Shown: positions 35,309 to 44,759 of the stretch, one piece after another
Layout of the letters: the number at the start of each line of letters is the position of its first letter
Position numbering within the stretch: the first letter of the stretch is position 1
Origin: Chitinophaga sp. 180180018-3
GTDB taxonomy: Bacteria; Bacteroidota; Bacteroidia; Chitinophagales; Chitinophagaceae
Direction: 5' to 3'
Assembly (NCBI RefSeq): GCF_037893185.1
Contig: NZ_CP140772.1
Location: 682,001 to 746,000 of the forward strand
Length of the DNA stretch: 64,000 bases
Position numbers and translations under genes: made by a program
Notes under the pieces: generated by a model
What the model was told of the DNA's origin: nothing
Database searches by the model: none
Seen by the model: only the letters and a program-made list of their open reading frames with translations

Positions 35309-35333
35309 AGCCGAAGAAATTCGGCTTTTTTTA
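35309..35333 (+). terminator. Terminator after the tRNA
   Basis: AGCCGAA-GAAA-TTCGGCT is a perfect 7-bp stem followed by seven T. Confidence 0.88.
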
Positions 35334-35370
35334 TTTCTGTAAGTTTGAGAGAACTGTTTAAAGATCATTC

Positions 35371-36240
35371 ATGCACAAAGCTGGTTTTGTAAATATTTTC
35401 GGTAAGCCCAACGCGGGAAAAAGCACGCTGCTCAACGCACTGATCGGTGAGAAGCTGGCCATTATTTCTCCTAAGGTGCAAACCACACGTCATCGCATCA
35501 CCGGCGTGCTGACTGAGCCCGGATACCAGATCGTTTTCTCCGATACTCCGGGTATCATCGATCCGAAATATAAGCTGCATGAGAAAATGATGGGTGCGGT
35601 AAAATCGGCCCTGGAAGATGCTGACGTAGCGTTGCTGATCATGGACGCCAAAGATTCCCTGGAAGAAAACCTGGAATTGTTTGACTCCCTGAAGCTGAAA
35701 GTGCCGGTGATCCTTATCTTGAATAAAATGGATAATGTGCAGAAGGATGACATGGCTGCGCTGGTGGAAAAAGTGAAGGCCTGGGGTAAAGCCAAAGCCA
35801 TTGTTCCGATATCTGCTATGCAGAAAAAAGGAATAAAAGAACTGCTGGCAGAGATTGTAGCCCTATTACCCGAAGCCAATCCCTTCTACCCGGAAGATAC
35901 ACTAACGGATAAGTCTACACGTTTTTTTGTGGCAGAAATGATCCGTGAGAAAATATTCAAATTATACGAGGAAGAGATTCCCTACCACACTACGGTAATT
36001 GTTACACAATTCCAGGAAAAGGAAACACTCACCAAAATAAGTGCTGAAATCATCGTAACACGCGATACCCAGAAAGGTATCATACTGGGTGAAAGAGGAC
36101 AGTCGATCCGCGAACTGGGAACCCAGGCGCGTAAAGAAATAGAGCAATTCATTGAACGTAAAGTATTCCTCGAACTATTCGTTAAGGTGCGCAACAAATG
36201 GCGCGATAATGATACGTTCCTGAAGGAATACGGATATTGA
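35371..36240 (+). CDS. era: Ribosome-assembly GTPase Era
   Basis: 289 residues. G1 motif GKPNAGKSTLLN (residues 11-22), switch TTRHRI, DTPG (about 58-61), NKMD (about 116-119) and SAMQKKG for G5. The C-terminal KH domain has GERGQSIRELG (about 241-251). Era binds the 3' end of 16S rRNA and helps mature the small subunit. It is followed after 60 bp by der, another ribosome GTPase; the two are probably transcribed together. Confidence 0.96.
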   Translation: MHKAGFVNIFGKPNAGKSTLLNALIGEKLAIISPKVQTTRHRITGVLTEPGYQIVFSDTPGIIDPKYKLHEKMMGAVKSALEDADVALLIMDAKDSLEENLELFDSLKLKVPVILILNKMDNVQKDDMAALVEKVKAWGKAKAIVPISAMQKKGIKELLAEIVALLPEANPFYPEDTLTDKSTRFFVAEMIREKIFKLYEEEIPYHTTVIVTQFQEKETLTKISAEIIVTRDTQKGIILGERGQSIRELGTQARKEIEQFIERKVFLELFVKVRNKWRDNDTFLKEYGY

Positions 36241-36300
36241 TTATAGAAATTCCTGGGTGCATTATCCAGGTTAGTACGAAACTATATAATATAATAAGCA

Positions 36301-37614
36301 ATGGCAGGATTTACAGTTGCGATAGTTGGGCGTCCGAACGTTGGCAAGTCGACCTTGTTCAACCGTTTACTGGAACAGCGCAAAGCCATCGTAGACGACC
36401 AGAGCGGTGTTACCCGCGACCGCCAGTACGGCATCGCCGACTGGAACGGAAAAACATTCAACGTGATCGATACCGGTGGATTTGTAACCAACAGCGATGA
36501 TGTGTTTGAACGTGAGATCCGTAAACAGGTGAAAATAGCTGTACAAGAGGCGAACCTGATTATTTTCATGTGTGATGTGACTACCGGGATTACAGACCTG
36601 GATGCAGATGTGGCCGATATTCTCCGCCGCACCTCCAAACCCGTTTACCTCGTGGTAAATAAAGTAGATAACGCCCAGCGCCAGCTGGAAGCTACGGAAT
36701 TTTACAGTCTTGGTTTTGAACATATATATTTCCTCAGCTCCATGACCGGTAGTGGCACAGGGGAGTTGCTGGATGAGATGGTAACGCACATTACTCCGGA
36801 TATGGGAGACGCCAATGAAGAAAGCGATCTTCCTAAAATAGCCATCATAGGCCAGCCTAATGTGGGAAAATCTTCGCTGCTGAATGCACTGATCGGAGAA
36901 GAACGCAATATCGTTTCCGATATTGCAGGAACTACCCGCGATACCATTCACACGCGTTATAATATGTTCCAGAAAGATTTCATGCTCATTGATACTGCCG
37001 GTGTCAGGCGTAAAACCAAAGTGCATGAAGACCTGGAATTTTATTCTGTCATCCGTGCCATCAAAGCGCTGGATGAAGCAGATGTAGTGATGTTGCTGCT
37101 CGACGCCGAAAAAGGCATCACTGCACAGGATCTCAGCATCTTCAGTCTTGCTGCCCGTAAGGGAAAAGGCGTGGTGATACTGGTCAATAAATGGGACCTG
37201 GTGGAAAAAGCCACTAACACAGCAAGAGATTACGAGAAAGAACTGAAACAGCGTCTTGCTCCTTTCTCTGATGTGCCGGTGATCTTTACATCTGTAACGG
37301 AAAAGCAGCGTATCTTCAAAGCGGTAGAAACTGCGCTGGAAGTATATGAGAACCGTTTGCGCCGCATTCAGACGTCTACCCTGAATGAGGTGATGCTGAA
37401 AGCAATTGAAGCATATCATCCACCGGTAGTGAGAGGTATTCCTATCCGCATCAAGTATGTAACGCAGTTACCAACGCATACACCGGCATTTGCCTTTTTC
37501 TGTAATCTGCCGGATGATGTGAAGGCGCCATACCGTAACTACCTGGAGAATCAGCTGCGCACGAAGTTCAATTTCACGGGAGTTCCGATTAAGATCTTCT
37601 TCCGTAAAAAGTAA
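36301..37614 (+). CDS. der: Double GTPase Der (EngA)
   Basis: 437 residues with two GTPase domains: GRPNVGKSTLFNRL (residues 10-23) with DTGG and NKVD, and GQPNVGKSSLLNAL (about 183-196) with DTAG and NKWD. A KH-like C-terminal domain follows. It is needed for 50S assembly. Length and motif set are typical, and the ATG at 36301 leads at once into the first beta-strand. Confidence 0.96.
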   Translation: MAGFTVAIVGRPNVGKSTLFNRLLEQRKAIVDDQSGVTRDRQYGIADWNGKTFNVIDTGGFVTNSDDVFEREIRKQVKIAVQEANLIIFMCDVTTGITDLDADVADILRRTSKPVYLVVNKVDNAQRQLEATEFYSLGFEHIYFLSSMTGSGTGELLDEMVTHITPDMGDANEESDLPKIAIIGQPNVGKSSLLNALIGEERNIVSDIAGTTRDTIHTRYNMFQKDFMLIDTAGVRRKTKVHEDLEFYSVIRAIKALDEADVVMLLLDAEKGITAQDLSIFSLAARKGKGVVILVNKWDLVEKATNTARDYEKELKQRLAPFSDVPVIFTSVTEKQRIFKAVETALEVYENRLRRIQTSTLNEVMLKAIEAYHPPVVRGIPIRIKYVTQLPTHTPAFAFFCNLPDDVKAPYRNYLENQLRTKFNFTGVPIKIFFRKK

Positions 37615-37640
37615 GGGTGGGTGAAATAAGTAGGTAAGAT

Positions 37641-37670
37641 TTTGTATTTAATATATTTTGCATAACTTTG
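37641..37670 (+). promoter_or_regulatory. Promoter of the Ala-rich lipoprotein gene
   Basis: TTTG (37641-37644), 18 bp, TAACTTTG (37663-37670), matching the two-box Bacteroidota consensus. Start of transcription would be near 37676, 30 nt before the ATG. Confidence 0.75.
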
Positions 37671-37705
37671 CGCCGGTTTTTAAAAACAAAAAAAACGAAC
37701 TAAAA

Positions 37706-37921
37706 ATGAAAAAATTATTTGTATTCGCAGTTGCTGCTGGTATGTTCTTCGTTGCTTGTAACGGTGGTAGCAAACCTGCTGCTGACTCTGCTGCAGCTCC
37801 TGCTGCTGACACCATGAACGCTGCTCCAGTTGCACCTGCTGCTGATTCTGCTGCTCATGTAGACACTACTGCTGCTGCTGCACCTGCTGCTGATTCAGCT
37901 GCTGCAACTAAGGCTAAGTAA
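37706..37921 (+). CDS. Small Ala-rich repetitive lipoprotein
   Basis: 71 residues from ATG at 37706 (MKKLFVFAVAAGMFFVAC); an upstream in-frame start at 37658 lies before the promoter's expected start and is rejected. The lipobox FVAC gives a lipidated Cys18. The mature part is mostly Ala with repeats like PAADSAA and PAADTMNAAP, with no hydrophobic core, so it is an unfolded surface peptide. Repetitive short lipoproteins of this kind are common in Bacteroidota and no function is known. A strong promoter precedes it and a strong terminator follows, so it is a highly expressed single gene. Confidence 0.8.
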   Translation: MKKLFVFAVAAGMFFVACNGGSKPAADSAAAPAADTMNAAPVAPAADSAAHVDTTAAAAPAADSAAATKAK

Positions 37922-37959
37922 GATATTATTTGTATAATATATCTTTCTTGCAAGAAATT

Positions 37960-37995
37960 AAAAGTCCCATTGCATGTATATGCGATGGGACTTTT
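37960..37995. terminator. Bidirectional terminator between convergent genes
   Basis: AAAAGTCCCAT-T-GCA pairs with TGC-G-ATGGGACTTTT around a 6-base loop; the only mismatch is T/G. It has A-tract and T-tract edges for both strands. Confidence 0.88.
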
Positions 37996-38017
37996 GATTT
38001 ATATCTTCCTATACTTC

Positions 38018-38887
38018 TTATTCTATAATACTGGCAAGGTTCATCAGTTCATCCTGTTTGTAGGCTTCTTTATCGTCACGGAAACATTTAGCCAGTTCTT
38101 CCAACAGGAACTGTATAATGCGTTTGTTAGACTGAGGCCTGAAATAGGAGGGAACGGGCGGCACGGAAACACGTTTAAGATAGGTATCTACATCCTGTTG
38201 TGTATAGATCTGCCCCTGAATGGGATCTATGAAAAACAGGATATGATGGTTGCCAGTGTCGGCAGGAGCGTTGAAATCAATAAAGCTGTCGAAATACGCG
38301 AGGATAAACTGCCGGGGGATATTCACAGCATACACCGGAAGATCCAGCATGGCACAGAGGCTTTGATAGATGATCCCGTTGGTGATAGGATTTCCTTTCC
38401 TTGATTCAATTACCTGGTTAATGAAAAACTGATTCTTACGCTGGTAAGAAACTTCTTCTCCCTTGAGGCCGAAATAATTATACACCATGCTGTTCAGTAC
38501 ATTGATCTGCTCCAGCGGGGTGAGATAATTATTTAATTCGAGCCAGATATTGCGTTTAATACGATCTACTTCAGTGATGATCTGGGATTCAGCCAGGTCG
38601 GGGAACTGATATCTGGCTGTCAGGATAGCGCCCTGTAACAGGTGAGGTATATCAGCCTGGGCCCATGTGCGAACAGCAGCCTGCAGGTCCTGGTAATGCA
38701 CCCTGTGTATCAGCAACTCAATCCTTTCCTGTATGGATTCGTCAATTGTATTCTCCCACAAATTCTCCAGATTGGGGATTATGTCTTTGCCATATAACAG
38801 TATCTTACTGGCAACAGTATCAAATACCTCCAGATCCGGATCATCCAACAGGTGGAACAAAGCGTGTATTTCTCTGTTTTCATTCAT
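38018..38887 (-). CDS. SirB1/transglutaminase-like family protein
   Basis: 289 residues. The N-terminal half resembles HEAT-like helices (LFHLLDDPDLEVFDTVASKI) and the middle has the SirB1 (UPF0162) pattern LNSMVYNYFGLKGEEVSYQRKNQFFINQVIESRKGNP-TNGIIYQSL (parts only) and PVYAVNIPRQFILAYFD. The transglutaminase-like core has no clear catalytic Cys: TNGIIYQSLC replaces the more usual SLGILY region. Function unknown. It is a single minus-strand gene between the terminator and topA. Confidence 0.8.
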   Translation of the reverse strand: MNENREIHALFHLLDDPDLEVFDTVASKILLYGKDIIPNLENLWENTIDESIQERIELLIHRVHYQDLQAAVRTWAQADIPHLLQGAILTARYQFPDLAESQIITEVDRIKRNIWLELNNYLTPLEQINVLNSMVYNYFGLKGEEVSYQRKNQFFINQVIESRKGNPITNGIIYQSLCAMLDLPVYAVNIPRQFILAYFDSFIDFNAPADTGNHHILFFIDPIQGQIYTQQDVDTYLKRVSVPPVPSYFRPQSNKRIIQFLLEELAKCFRDDKEAYKQDELMNLASIIE

Positions 38888-39014
38888 ACCATTATCATGA
38901 TCATGTGGTAATCTTCAAATGATGTGATCCTGCTGGCAAATTAAATAATCGGCGTATCACTCACACTGCAGTTATTGTCATTGCCCCGATTTTTCATCAG
39001 ATGTTACCACTGCG

Positions 39015-41363
39015 TTATTCAGTTTTCTTCTTCCGCGGCGGTGCCTTTTTCTTCGGAGGATTGGCCTTGGCATCTTCTATAATGGCTTTGGCTTCTTCTA
39101 CCGTGATCTCGGCAGCTGCATCTATTCTTTCTTTTGGTATCTTATAATTCTTCAGTCCTTGTTTAATATAAGGTCCGTATGGGCCTCTTAATACCTGGAT
39201 CTTTTCCTTTTCAAATATCTTGATCGTACGTTCGTCTTTCGCAGCGCGCTTTTCAGCGATCAGCGGCGCTACTTCGTCCAGCTCCACGGTGTACGGATCC
39301 ATTTCCTTTTTCAGGGAATAGAACTTTTTGTCGTGTTGCGCATACGGACCAAAACGGCCGATATTCACAATCACATCCTGGTCTTCAAACTGGCCCAGGT
39401 TACGGGGCAGTTTAAACAACTCCATCGCTTCTTCCAGCGAGATGGTTTCAATACTTTGTGTAGCTTTCAGCTTGGCGAAGCGTGGTTTTTCTTCATCTTC
39501 CACGCTGCCTATCTGGATCATCGGGCCGTAACGTCCCATGCGGGCCACGATAGGTTTGCCGGTGGCGGCATCTGTTCCAAGCGGGCGTTCCCCTTTCACA
39601 CGTTCCGCATTTTCGAGGGTGTTTTCCACATCTTTATGGAACGGTGAGTAGAACTCTTTCAGCATTTTGGCCCATTGCTTCTTACCATTTGCGATTTCAT
39701 CGAATTCTTCTTCGATCTTCGCGGTGAAGCCATAGTCCATTACATTATTGAAATACTGGTTCAGAAAATCAGTCACGATCATGCCGAGGTCTGTTGGGAA
39801 CAGTTTGGCTTTTTCAGCGCCTGTATTTTCAGCGTCCGTTACTTTGTTGATTTGATCTGCCTTGAGCACCAGGATGCGGAACTCTCTTTTCACCCCTTCT
39901 TTATCCCTCTTTTCCACATAGTTACGCTTCTGTATGGTGGTGATGGTAGGCGCATAGGTAGATGGGCGGCCGATGCCCAGTTCTTCCAGTTTCTTTACCA
40001 GGCTGGCTTCCGTATAACGGGGAGCCGGGCGGGAGAATCTTTCAGTGGCTTTCATTTCCTTCAGGTCCAGTGATTGTTTCACGGCCAGTGGTGGTAATGA
40101 GCCTTCCTGTTCTTCTGTTTCGTCTTCCTCGTCGTGGCTTTCCATGTATACTTTCAGGAAGCCATCGAATTTCAGCACTTCTCCGCTGGCAGTCAGCTCT
40201 TCGTGGTTGGTGGAAATATCGATTTTAGCGGTGGTTTTCTCCAGTTCCGCATCAGCCATCTGGCTGGCGATGGTACGTTTCCAGATAAGCTCATAGAGTT
40301 TACGGGTATCGCTGTCGTCTACCGTGGCATTTTCCATGTAGGTAGGACGGATAGCCTCGTGCGCTTCCTGAGCCGATTCGTTTTTATTCTTGAATTTGCG
40401 ATGCTGGTAGTATTTGTCACCGAAACTATTGCGGATAGATTTTTCGATGTCTGTGATGGCAGTATCCGACAGGTTTACGGAGTCCGTACGCATGTAGGTG
40501 ATAAACCCGCTTTCATACAGTTTCTGAGCCAGCAACATGGTTTTGGAAACGCTGTAGCCGAGTTTGCGGCTGGCTTCCTGTTGCAGGGTGGAAGTGGTGA
40601 ATGGTGCAGCCGGCGATTTCTTGCCCGGCTTAACCTGTATATCCTTTACGGTATAGCCGGCGCCAATACACTGCTGCAGGAATTTTTCAGCATCTTCCGC
40701 TGTTTTCAGCTTAGACGGGCCTTCCGCTTTGAATGAAATGTTTTTGCCATTGATATCCTTCCCGGTGAACCAGGCTTCTACCTTAAAGGTGCTGACAGTC
40801 TGGAAGGCATTGATTTCTCTTTCACGTTCTACGATCAGGCGTACGGCCACTGACTGCACACGGCCGGCAGACAGGGAATTACGCATGCTCATTTTACGCC
40901 AGAGCACCGGCGAAATCTCAAAACCCACAATACGGTCCAGGATACGACGTGCCTGCTGGGCGTTTACCCGGTCCATATCCAGGTACCGCGGATGTTTTAT
41001 CGCATTCTCAATAGCCGGTTTGGTGATTTCATGGAAAACGATACGCTTGGTAGTTGACGGATCCAGGCGTAATACCTCACATAAATGCCATGAAATGGCT
41101 TCCCCTTCACGGTCCTCATCCGTTGCTAACCATACCTCATCGGTATCCTTCGCCAGCTTCTTGAGTTCCTTGACCACCTTCTCCTTGTCGTCCGGAATCA
41201 CATACTTAGGCTTAAAGTTATTTTCAATGTCTATCCCCATGTCGTCCTTCTCCAGGTCACGGATGTGACCGAAACAGGACTTGACCTCGAAGTCTTTGCC
41301 GAGTATTTTTTCTATGGTCTTGGCTTTCGCCGGGGACTCAACTATAACTAAATTTTTTGCCAT
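39015..41363 (-). CDS. topA: DNA topoisomerase I
   Basis: 782 residues. TOPRIM domain at the start (NLVIVESPAKAKTIEKILG, with the acidic DEDREGEA at 82-89), catalytic Tyr290 in SGFITYMRTDSV, then the central domains and GRPSTYAPTITTIQ. The C-terminal region carries topoisomerase repeats (MGRYGPMIQIGS, IGRFGPYAQHD, LRGPYGPYIKQG) instead of zinc ribbons, and ends with a very Lys/Pro-rich DNA-binding tail (NPPKKKAPPRKKKTE). It relaxes negative supercoils. Single gene, minus strand. Confidence 0.96.
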   Translation of the reverse strand: MAKNLVIVESPAKAKTIEKILGKDFEVKSCFGHIRDLEKDDMGIDIENNFKPKYVIPDDKEKVVKELKKLAKDTDEVWLATDEDREGEAISWHLCEVLRLDPSTTKRIVFHEITKPAIENAIKHPRYLDMDRVNAQQARRILDRIVGFEISPVLWRKMSMRNSLSAGRVQSVAVRLIVEREREINAFQTVSTFKVEAWFTGKDINGKNISFKAEGPSKLKTAEDAEKFLQQCIGAGYTVKDIQVKPGKKSPAAPFTTSTLQQEASRKLGYSVSKTMLLAQKLYESGFITYMRTDSVNLSDTAITDIEKSIRNSFGDKYYQHRKFKNKNESAQEAHEAIRPTYMENATVDDSDTRKLYELIWKRTIASQMADAELEKTTAKIDISTNHEELTASGEVLKFDGFLKVYMESHDEEDETEEQEGSLPPLAVKQSLDLKEMKATERFSRPAPRYTEASLVKKLEELGIGRPSTYAPTITTIQKRNYVEKRDKEGVKREFRILVLKADQINKVTDAENTGAEKAKLFPTDLGMIVTDFLNQYFNNVMDYGFTAKIEEEFDEIANGKKQWAKMLKEFYSPFHKDVENTLENAERVKGERPLGTDAATGKPIVARMGRYGPMIQIGSVEDEEKPRFAKLKATQSIETISLEEAMELFKLPRNLGQFEDQDVIVNIGRFGPYAQHDKKFYSLKKEMDPYTVELDEVAPLIAEKRAAKDERTIKIFEKEKIQVLRGPYGPYIKQGLKNYKIPKERIDAAAEITVEEAKAIIEDAKANPPKKKAPPRKKKTE

Positions 41364-41823
41364 GTATGCTTCTTTAATATCCTGCTAAATACGCAAAATT
41401 CTGTAAAATAATTACTTCAATGAATTCCGCAATAATATAAAATTATAATGATATTGGTCAGACCCCCCAAAATTATGTTGCTATTTACCTTCTTTCCAAT
41501 CACTATACCTTATTATATATATTACGTACCAGTGCACCGTTTGCAGGCTTCCGGAGACAGATCCCGGACCCGCAGATATTAATCTTTAATTTATATTTAA
41601 TTCCGGAAATACGTCATACTTCATAGCGGCCTCATGCTAACCCGGTTAAAGATAGTAAATCCCGGCATCCTGTTATATTAACAAAAATATCTATCAGACA
41701 TGATAAGATAAGGATGGATTGCTTTGTAATAAATGAACACAATGAAATAAAACATTGACCCGTTAAAACACGTATATTAGAAATCGCCGGTTACCGCGGT
41801 CTATAATCTTAAAAAAAAATGTA
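41364..41823. other. 460-bp intergenic region between divergent topA and DUF2520 gene
   Basis: AT-rich, with runs such as TTATTATATATATTACG near 41511. No ORF of note, no strong hairpin and no clear two-box promoter was seen. It presumably holds the promoters of topA and of the DUF2520-kdsC-ubiA-maf run. Confidence 0.5.
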
Positions 41824-42597
41824 ATGGATGTAGTTATCATTGGCACAGGTAATGTTGCTCATTGCTTCGGGCATCTTCTGAAAATTCATGGTCATCAGAT
41901 TAAACAGGTCATCAGCCGGCAGAAAGAGCACGCCAGGGAGATGGGAGAGATGCTGAATGCGGATTATACGGACGATTTGCAGGATATTCAGATGGACGCA
42001 GATATTTACCTGCTGGCAGTAAGCGATGCCGCCATTCCGGATCTGAACGACCAGCTCCGGCTGGGTAAGCGCATTGTGGCGCATACGGCAGGCGCAGTAC
42101 CGCTGCAGTCTATCTCCCGGATATCTTCCAATACGGGCGTGCTGTATCCGCTGCAATCGATCCGGAAGGAGATGAAAAGCTATCCGCCCATCCCGGTAAT
42201 GCTGGAAGCCAGCAACGATGAAGTGCTGAGGCGTTTACAGGCACTGGCCCAGAGTATATCCGGCAGCGTAACGATTACCAATTCTGAACAGCGGCTGAAA
42301 TATCATCTCACCGCCGTGCTTTGTAATAATTTCACGAATCACCTGATCGCCCAGGCTAAAGCCTTCTGCGAAAAGGAGCAATTGGATTTCAGCCTCTTAC
42401 AACCCATTATAAAAGAAACCTTCGAACGCCTGGAGAAATATCCGCCCGAATCCGTCCAGACCGGCCCCGCCCTGCGCCAGGACGAGACTACGATGAGCCT
42501 TCACCGCGCGCTGCTTGCAGATAACGAATATTTGCAGCTGGTGTATCGGGTGGTGTCGGATGCGATTTATCAATTTCATAAAGGAATTGCGAATTAA
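41824..42597 (+). CDS. Rossmann-like/DUF2520 protein
   Basis: 257 residues with an N-terminal Rossmann fold (MDVVIIGTGNVAHCFGHLL) and a C-terminal all-helical DUF2520 domain (HLTAVLCNNFTNHLIAQAKAFCEKEQL, in parts), as in ProC-like and 6-phosphogluconate-type dehydrogenases. Typical Rossmann GxGNxA is present. The substrate is unknown; HTAGAVPLQ and GVLYPLQSI are characteristic. It starts a four-gene plus-strand run with kdsC. Its stop codon lies within a 15-bp perfect inverted repeat. Confidence 0.85.
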   Translation: MDVVIIGTGNVAHCFGHLLKIHGHQIKQVISRQKEHAREMGEMLNADYTDDLQDIQMDADIYLLAVSDAAIPDLNDQLRLGKRIVAHTAGAVPLQSISRISSNTGVLYPLQSIRKEMKSYPPIPVMLEASNDEVLRRLQALAQSISGSVTITNSEQRLKYHLTAVLCNNFTNHLIAQAKAFCEKEQLDFSLLQPIIKETFERLEKYPPESVQTGPALRQDETTMSLHRALLADNEYLQLVYRVVSDAIYQFHKGIAN

Positions 42598-42625
42598 GAA
42601 TTACGGACTGCGTAATTCTTAATTC
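42591..42625. repeat. Perfect 15-bp inverted repeat of the AATTACG type over the DUF2520 stop codon
   Basis: GAATTAAGAATTACG and CGTAATTCTTAATTC flank a 5-base loop. The TAA stop (42595-42597) is in the first arm. It may be a smaller relative of the palindrome at 17449-17582. Confidence 0.8.
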
Positions 42626-42639
42626 TTTACTTTTGGCCT

Positions 42640-43161
42640 ATGAACATATTGGCCTTATTCAAACCCATCACCACTTTTGTATTAGACGTAGACGGGGTGC
42701 TTACAGACGGTACTTTGCAATTATTACCCGGAGGAGAAATGTCGAGGAAGATGAATATCAAAGACGGCTATGCTATGCAACTGGCTGTTAAGAAAGGATA
42801 CCGGGTGGTGATCATTTCAGGCGGAAAATCAGAAAGCGTGGTGAGCAGGTTACAGGGACTTGGCATAAAAGATATCTACACTGGCGTGCAGGAAAAGCAG
42901 GAGAAGCTACAGGATTACGTATTTGAAAACGATCTGCGCTGGGAGGAGATATTGTACATGGGCGACGATATTCCCGATTACAGGCCGATGCAGCTGGTGG
43001 GGCTGGCTACCTGCCCTGCAGATGCGGCACCAGAGATAAAAAGCATTTCCCGGTATATTTCGCCATTGGGCGGTGGACAGGGATGCGTAAGGGAAGTAAT
43101 GGAAAAAGTCTTGAAACTGAACGGACATTGGTTAATAGATGAAGGAATTGCATCGAAATAA
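42640..43161 (+). CDS. kdsC: KdsC-like 3-deoxy-D-manno-octulosonate-8-phosphate phosphatase
   Basis: 173 residues, normal for the family. HAD motif I is FVLDVDGVLTDGTLQ (about 13-27), motif II IISGGKSES, and motif III YMGDDIPDY; no cap domain, as in KdsC. It removes the phosphate of KDO-8-P in LPS inner-core synthesis. Another small HAD phosphatase is possible. It lies 15 bp before the UbiA gene. Confidence 0.85.
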   Translation: MNILALFKPITTFVLDVDGVLTDGTLQLLPGGEMSRKMNIKDGYAMQLAVKKGYRVVIISGGKSESVVSRLQGLGIKDIYTGVQEKQEKLQDYVFENDLRWEEILYMGDDIPDYRPMQLVGLATCPADAAPEIKSISRYISPLGGGQGCVREVMEKVLKLNGHWLIDEGIASK

Positions 43162-43175
43162 TAAACGAACGATTT

Positions 43176-44117
43176 ATGAAGCTCTGGGCTGCATTTTTTA
43201 AGTTGATCCGGTACCCTAACCTGATATATATAAGTCTTACCCAGTTTTTACTGCAGTATTGTGTTGTTGCACCGGTATTGCGCAGTTCAGGTGACGAGCC
43301 TTCGCTGACAATACAACAGTTCATCCTCCTGAACCTGAGTACGGTATTGGTGGCAGCTGCAGGGTATATCATCAATGACTATTTCGATATCAACATCGAT
43401 ATCATCAACAAGCCGGATAAAATGGTGCTCGACAAGATCATCAGCCGTCGCTGGGCGATGGCCTGGCATACCATGCTTAACCTGACTGGTGTTTCGCTGG
43501 GATTCATGGTGGCCTGGCAAACCGGCCAGTTCTATCTTGGATTTACGCAGGTGATCTGTTCCCTGTTGTTATGGTTTTATTCTACTTCTTTCAAGCGCCA
43601 GGTGCTGATTGGTAACATCGTTATTTCATTGCTGACAGCATTAGCCGTGGTAGTAGTTGGATTTTACGAAAAGCAGATCTATCACAGCTTTGAAGCGATT
43701 ATGTCGGCTGTTGGAAGAAAGCTGATACAAATTATCGGGGTATATGCATTGTTTGCGTTTGTCATTTCCATGATCAGGGAAGTTGTGAAAGACCTGGAAG
43801 ATATGATAGGCGACAGCAAAGACGGATGCCGTACGCTGCCCATTGCCTGGGGCGTGCTGGCCGCCAAACGCCTATGTAATGCACTGTTACTGGCACTGGT
43901 AGTAATTATTTTATTGGTAGAAATAAGGGTATGGATCCTGGGTTGGTATTTCGCGGTTGTTTACCTGCTATTGTTTGTACAACTGCCAGCCATATACGTT
44001 TATTTGTTACTGAAGAAGGCCAGTCTGCCGCCGCACTATCACAAAGTGAGTTCCCTGGTGAAGCTGTTAATGCTCACAGGTATTTTATCCATGATATTTT
44101 TTAAAATTTATTTATAG
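43176..44117 (+). CDS. UbiA-family prenyltransferase, geranylgeranylglycerol-phosphate-synthase-like
   Basis: 313 residues with about nine membrane helices. The first Asp-rich motif is NDYFDINIDIINKPDK (about 67-82) and the second is EVVKDLEDMIGDSKDGCRTLP (about 205-225, quoted in part). Inner-membrane UbiA enzymes attach prenyl chains to aromatics, haem or glycerol-phosphate; the type cannot be fixed from sequence. The gene is 15 bp after kdsC and 3 bp before maf. Confidence 0.85.
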   Translation: MKLWAAFFKLIRYPNLIYISLTQFLLQYCVVAPVLRSSGDEPSLTIQQFILLNLSTVLVAAAGYIINDYFDINIDIINKPDKMVLDKIISRRWAMAWHTMLNLTGVSLGFMVAWQTGQFYLGFTQVICSLLLWFYSTSFKRQVLIGNIVISLLTALAVVVVGFYEKQIYHSFEAIMSAVGRKLIQIIGVYALFAFVISMIREVVKDLEDMIGDSKDGCRTLPIAWGVLAAKRLCNALLLALVVIILLVEIRVWILGWYFAVVYLLLFVQLPAIYVYLLLKKASLPPHYHKVSSLVKLLMLTGILSMIFFKIYL

Positions 44118-44119
44118 AG

Positions 44120-44692
44120 ATGTATTCGCAAACAGTTATCCTCGCTTCACAGTCGCCGCGAAGAAAGCAGCTGCTGGAGCAGGTGGGTATCCCATTTGAA
44201 GTAAAGGTGGTGGAAACGGCTGAAACCTGGCCGGAATCAATGGCTGTGCCGGATATACCCGTGCATATTGCTCGTCAGAAGGCGGTGGCTGTACAGCAGC
44301 TGTGTGTTCCGGAGAACATTATCATTGCTGCGGATACCGTAGTGGTATTGGATGATGATATTATAGGCAAACCTAAGGACCGTGAGGATGCTATCCGGAT
44401 TTTATCGAGGCTTAGCGGTCGTACCCACCAGGTCATAACAGGGGTGGTGATCCGGCAGAATGGAAAGGAGAAGGCATTTTCGAAAACCACCGCTGTGCAT
44501 TTCAAATCCCTGACGCAGGAACAGATCATGTATTATGTAGATCAGTACAAGCCATTTGATAAGGCGGGTGCATATGCTATACAGGAGTGGATCGGAGCGG
44601 TAGGCATTGATGCTATCAACGGATGCTTCTATAACGTAATGGGGCTGCCGGTAAGCATGGTAGTGGAAGCACTGTCGGCTTTCGGAGCGTAG
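44120..44692 (+). CDS. maf: Maf-family nucleoside triphosphate pyrophosphatase
   Basis: 190 residues. ILASQSPRRKQLLEQVGIPF at the start, IIAADTVVVLDDDIIGKP with the catalytic Asp, and GAYAIQEWIGAVGIDAINGC match Maf/YhdE. It hydrolyses non-canonical or pyrimidine NTPs to NMP and PPi. ATG lies 3 bp after the UbiA stop, so the two are coupled. Confidence 0.93.
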   Translation: MYSQTVILASQSPRRKQLLEQVGIPFEVKVVETAETWPESMAVPDIPVHIARQKAVAVQQLCVPENIIIAADTVVVLDDDIIGKPKDREDAIRILSRLSGRTHQVITGVVIRQNGKEKAFSKTTAVHFKSLTQEQIMYYVDQYKPFDKAGAYAIQEWIGAVGIDAINGCFYNVMGLPVSMVVEALSAFGA

Positions 44693-44697
44693 CTTAA

Positions 44698-44733
44698 AAA
44701 CGAAACGGTGCAGGGAACTGCACCGTTTCGTTT
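44698..44733. terminator. Bidirectional terminator between maf and hom
   Basis: AAACGAAACGGTGCA and TGCACCGTTTCGTTT form a perfect 15-bp stem with a 6-base loop between the convergent genes. Confidence 0.92.
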
Positions 44734-44759
44734 GTTTGGTTTTTGCTTTATATAATGAG

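Noticed and set aside
36367..37419. Minus-strand ORF of 350 codons
   Set aside because: Antisense shadow of der, which has both GTPase domains intact.
41364..41823. Possible replication origin in the AT-rich gap
   Set aside because: No cluster of DnaA boxes and no dnaA or dnaN gene nearby; AT-richness alone is not enough.
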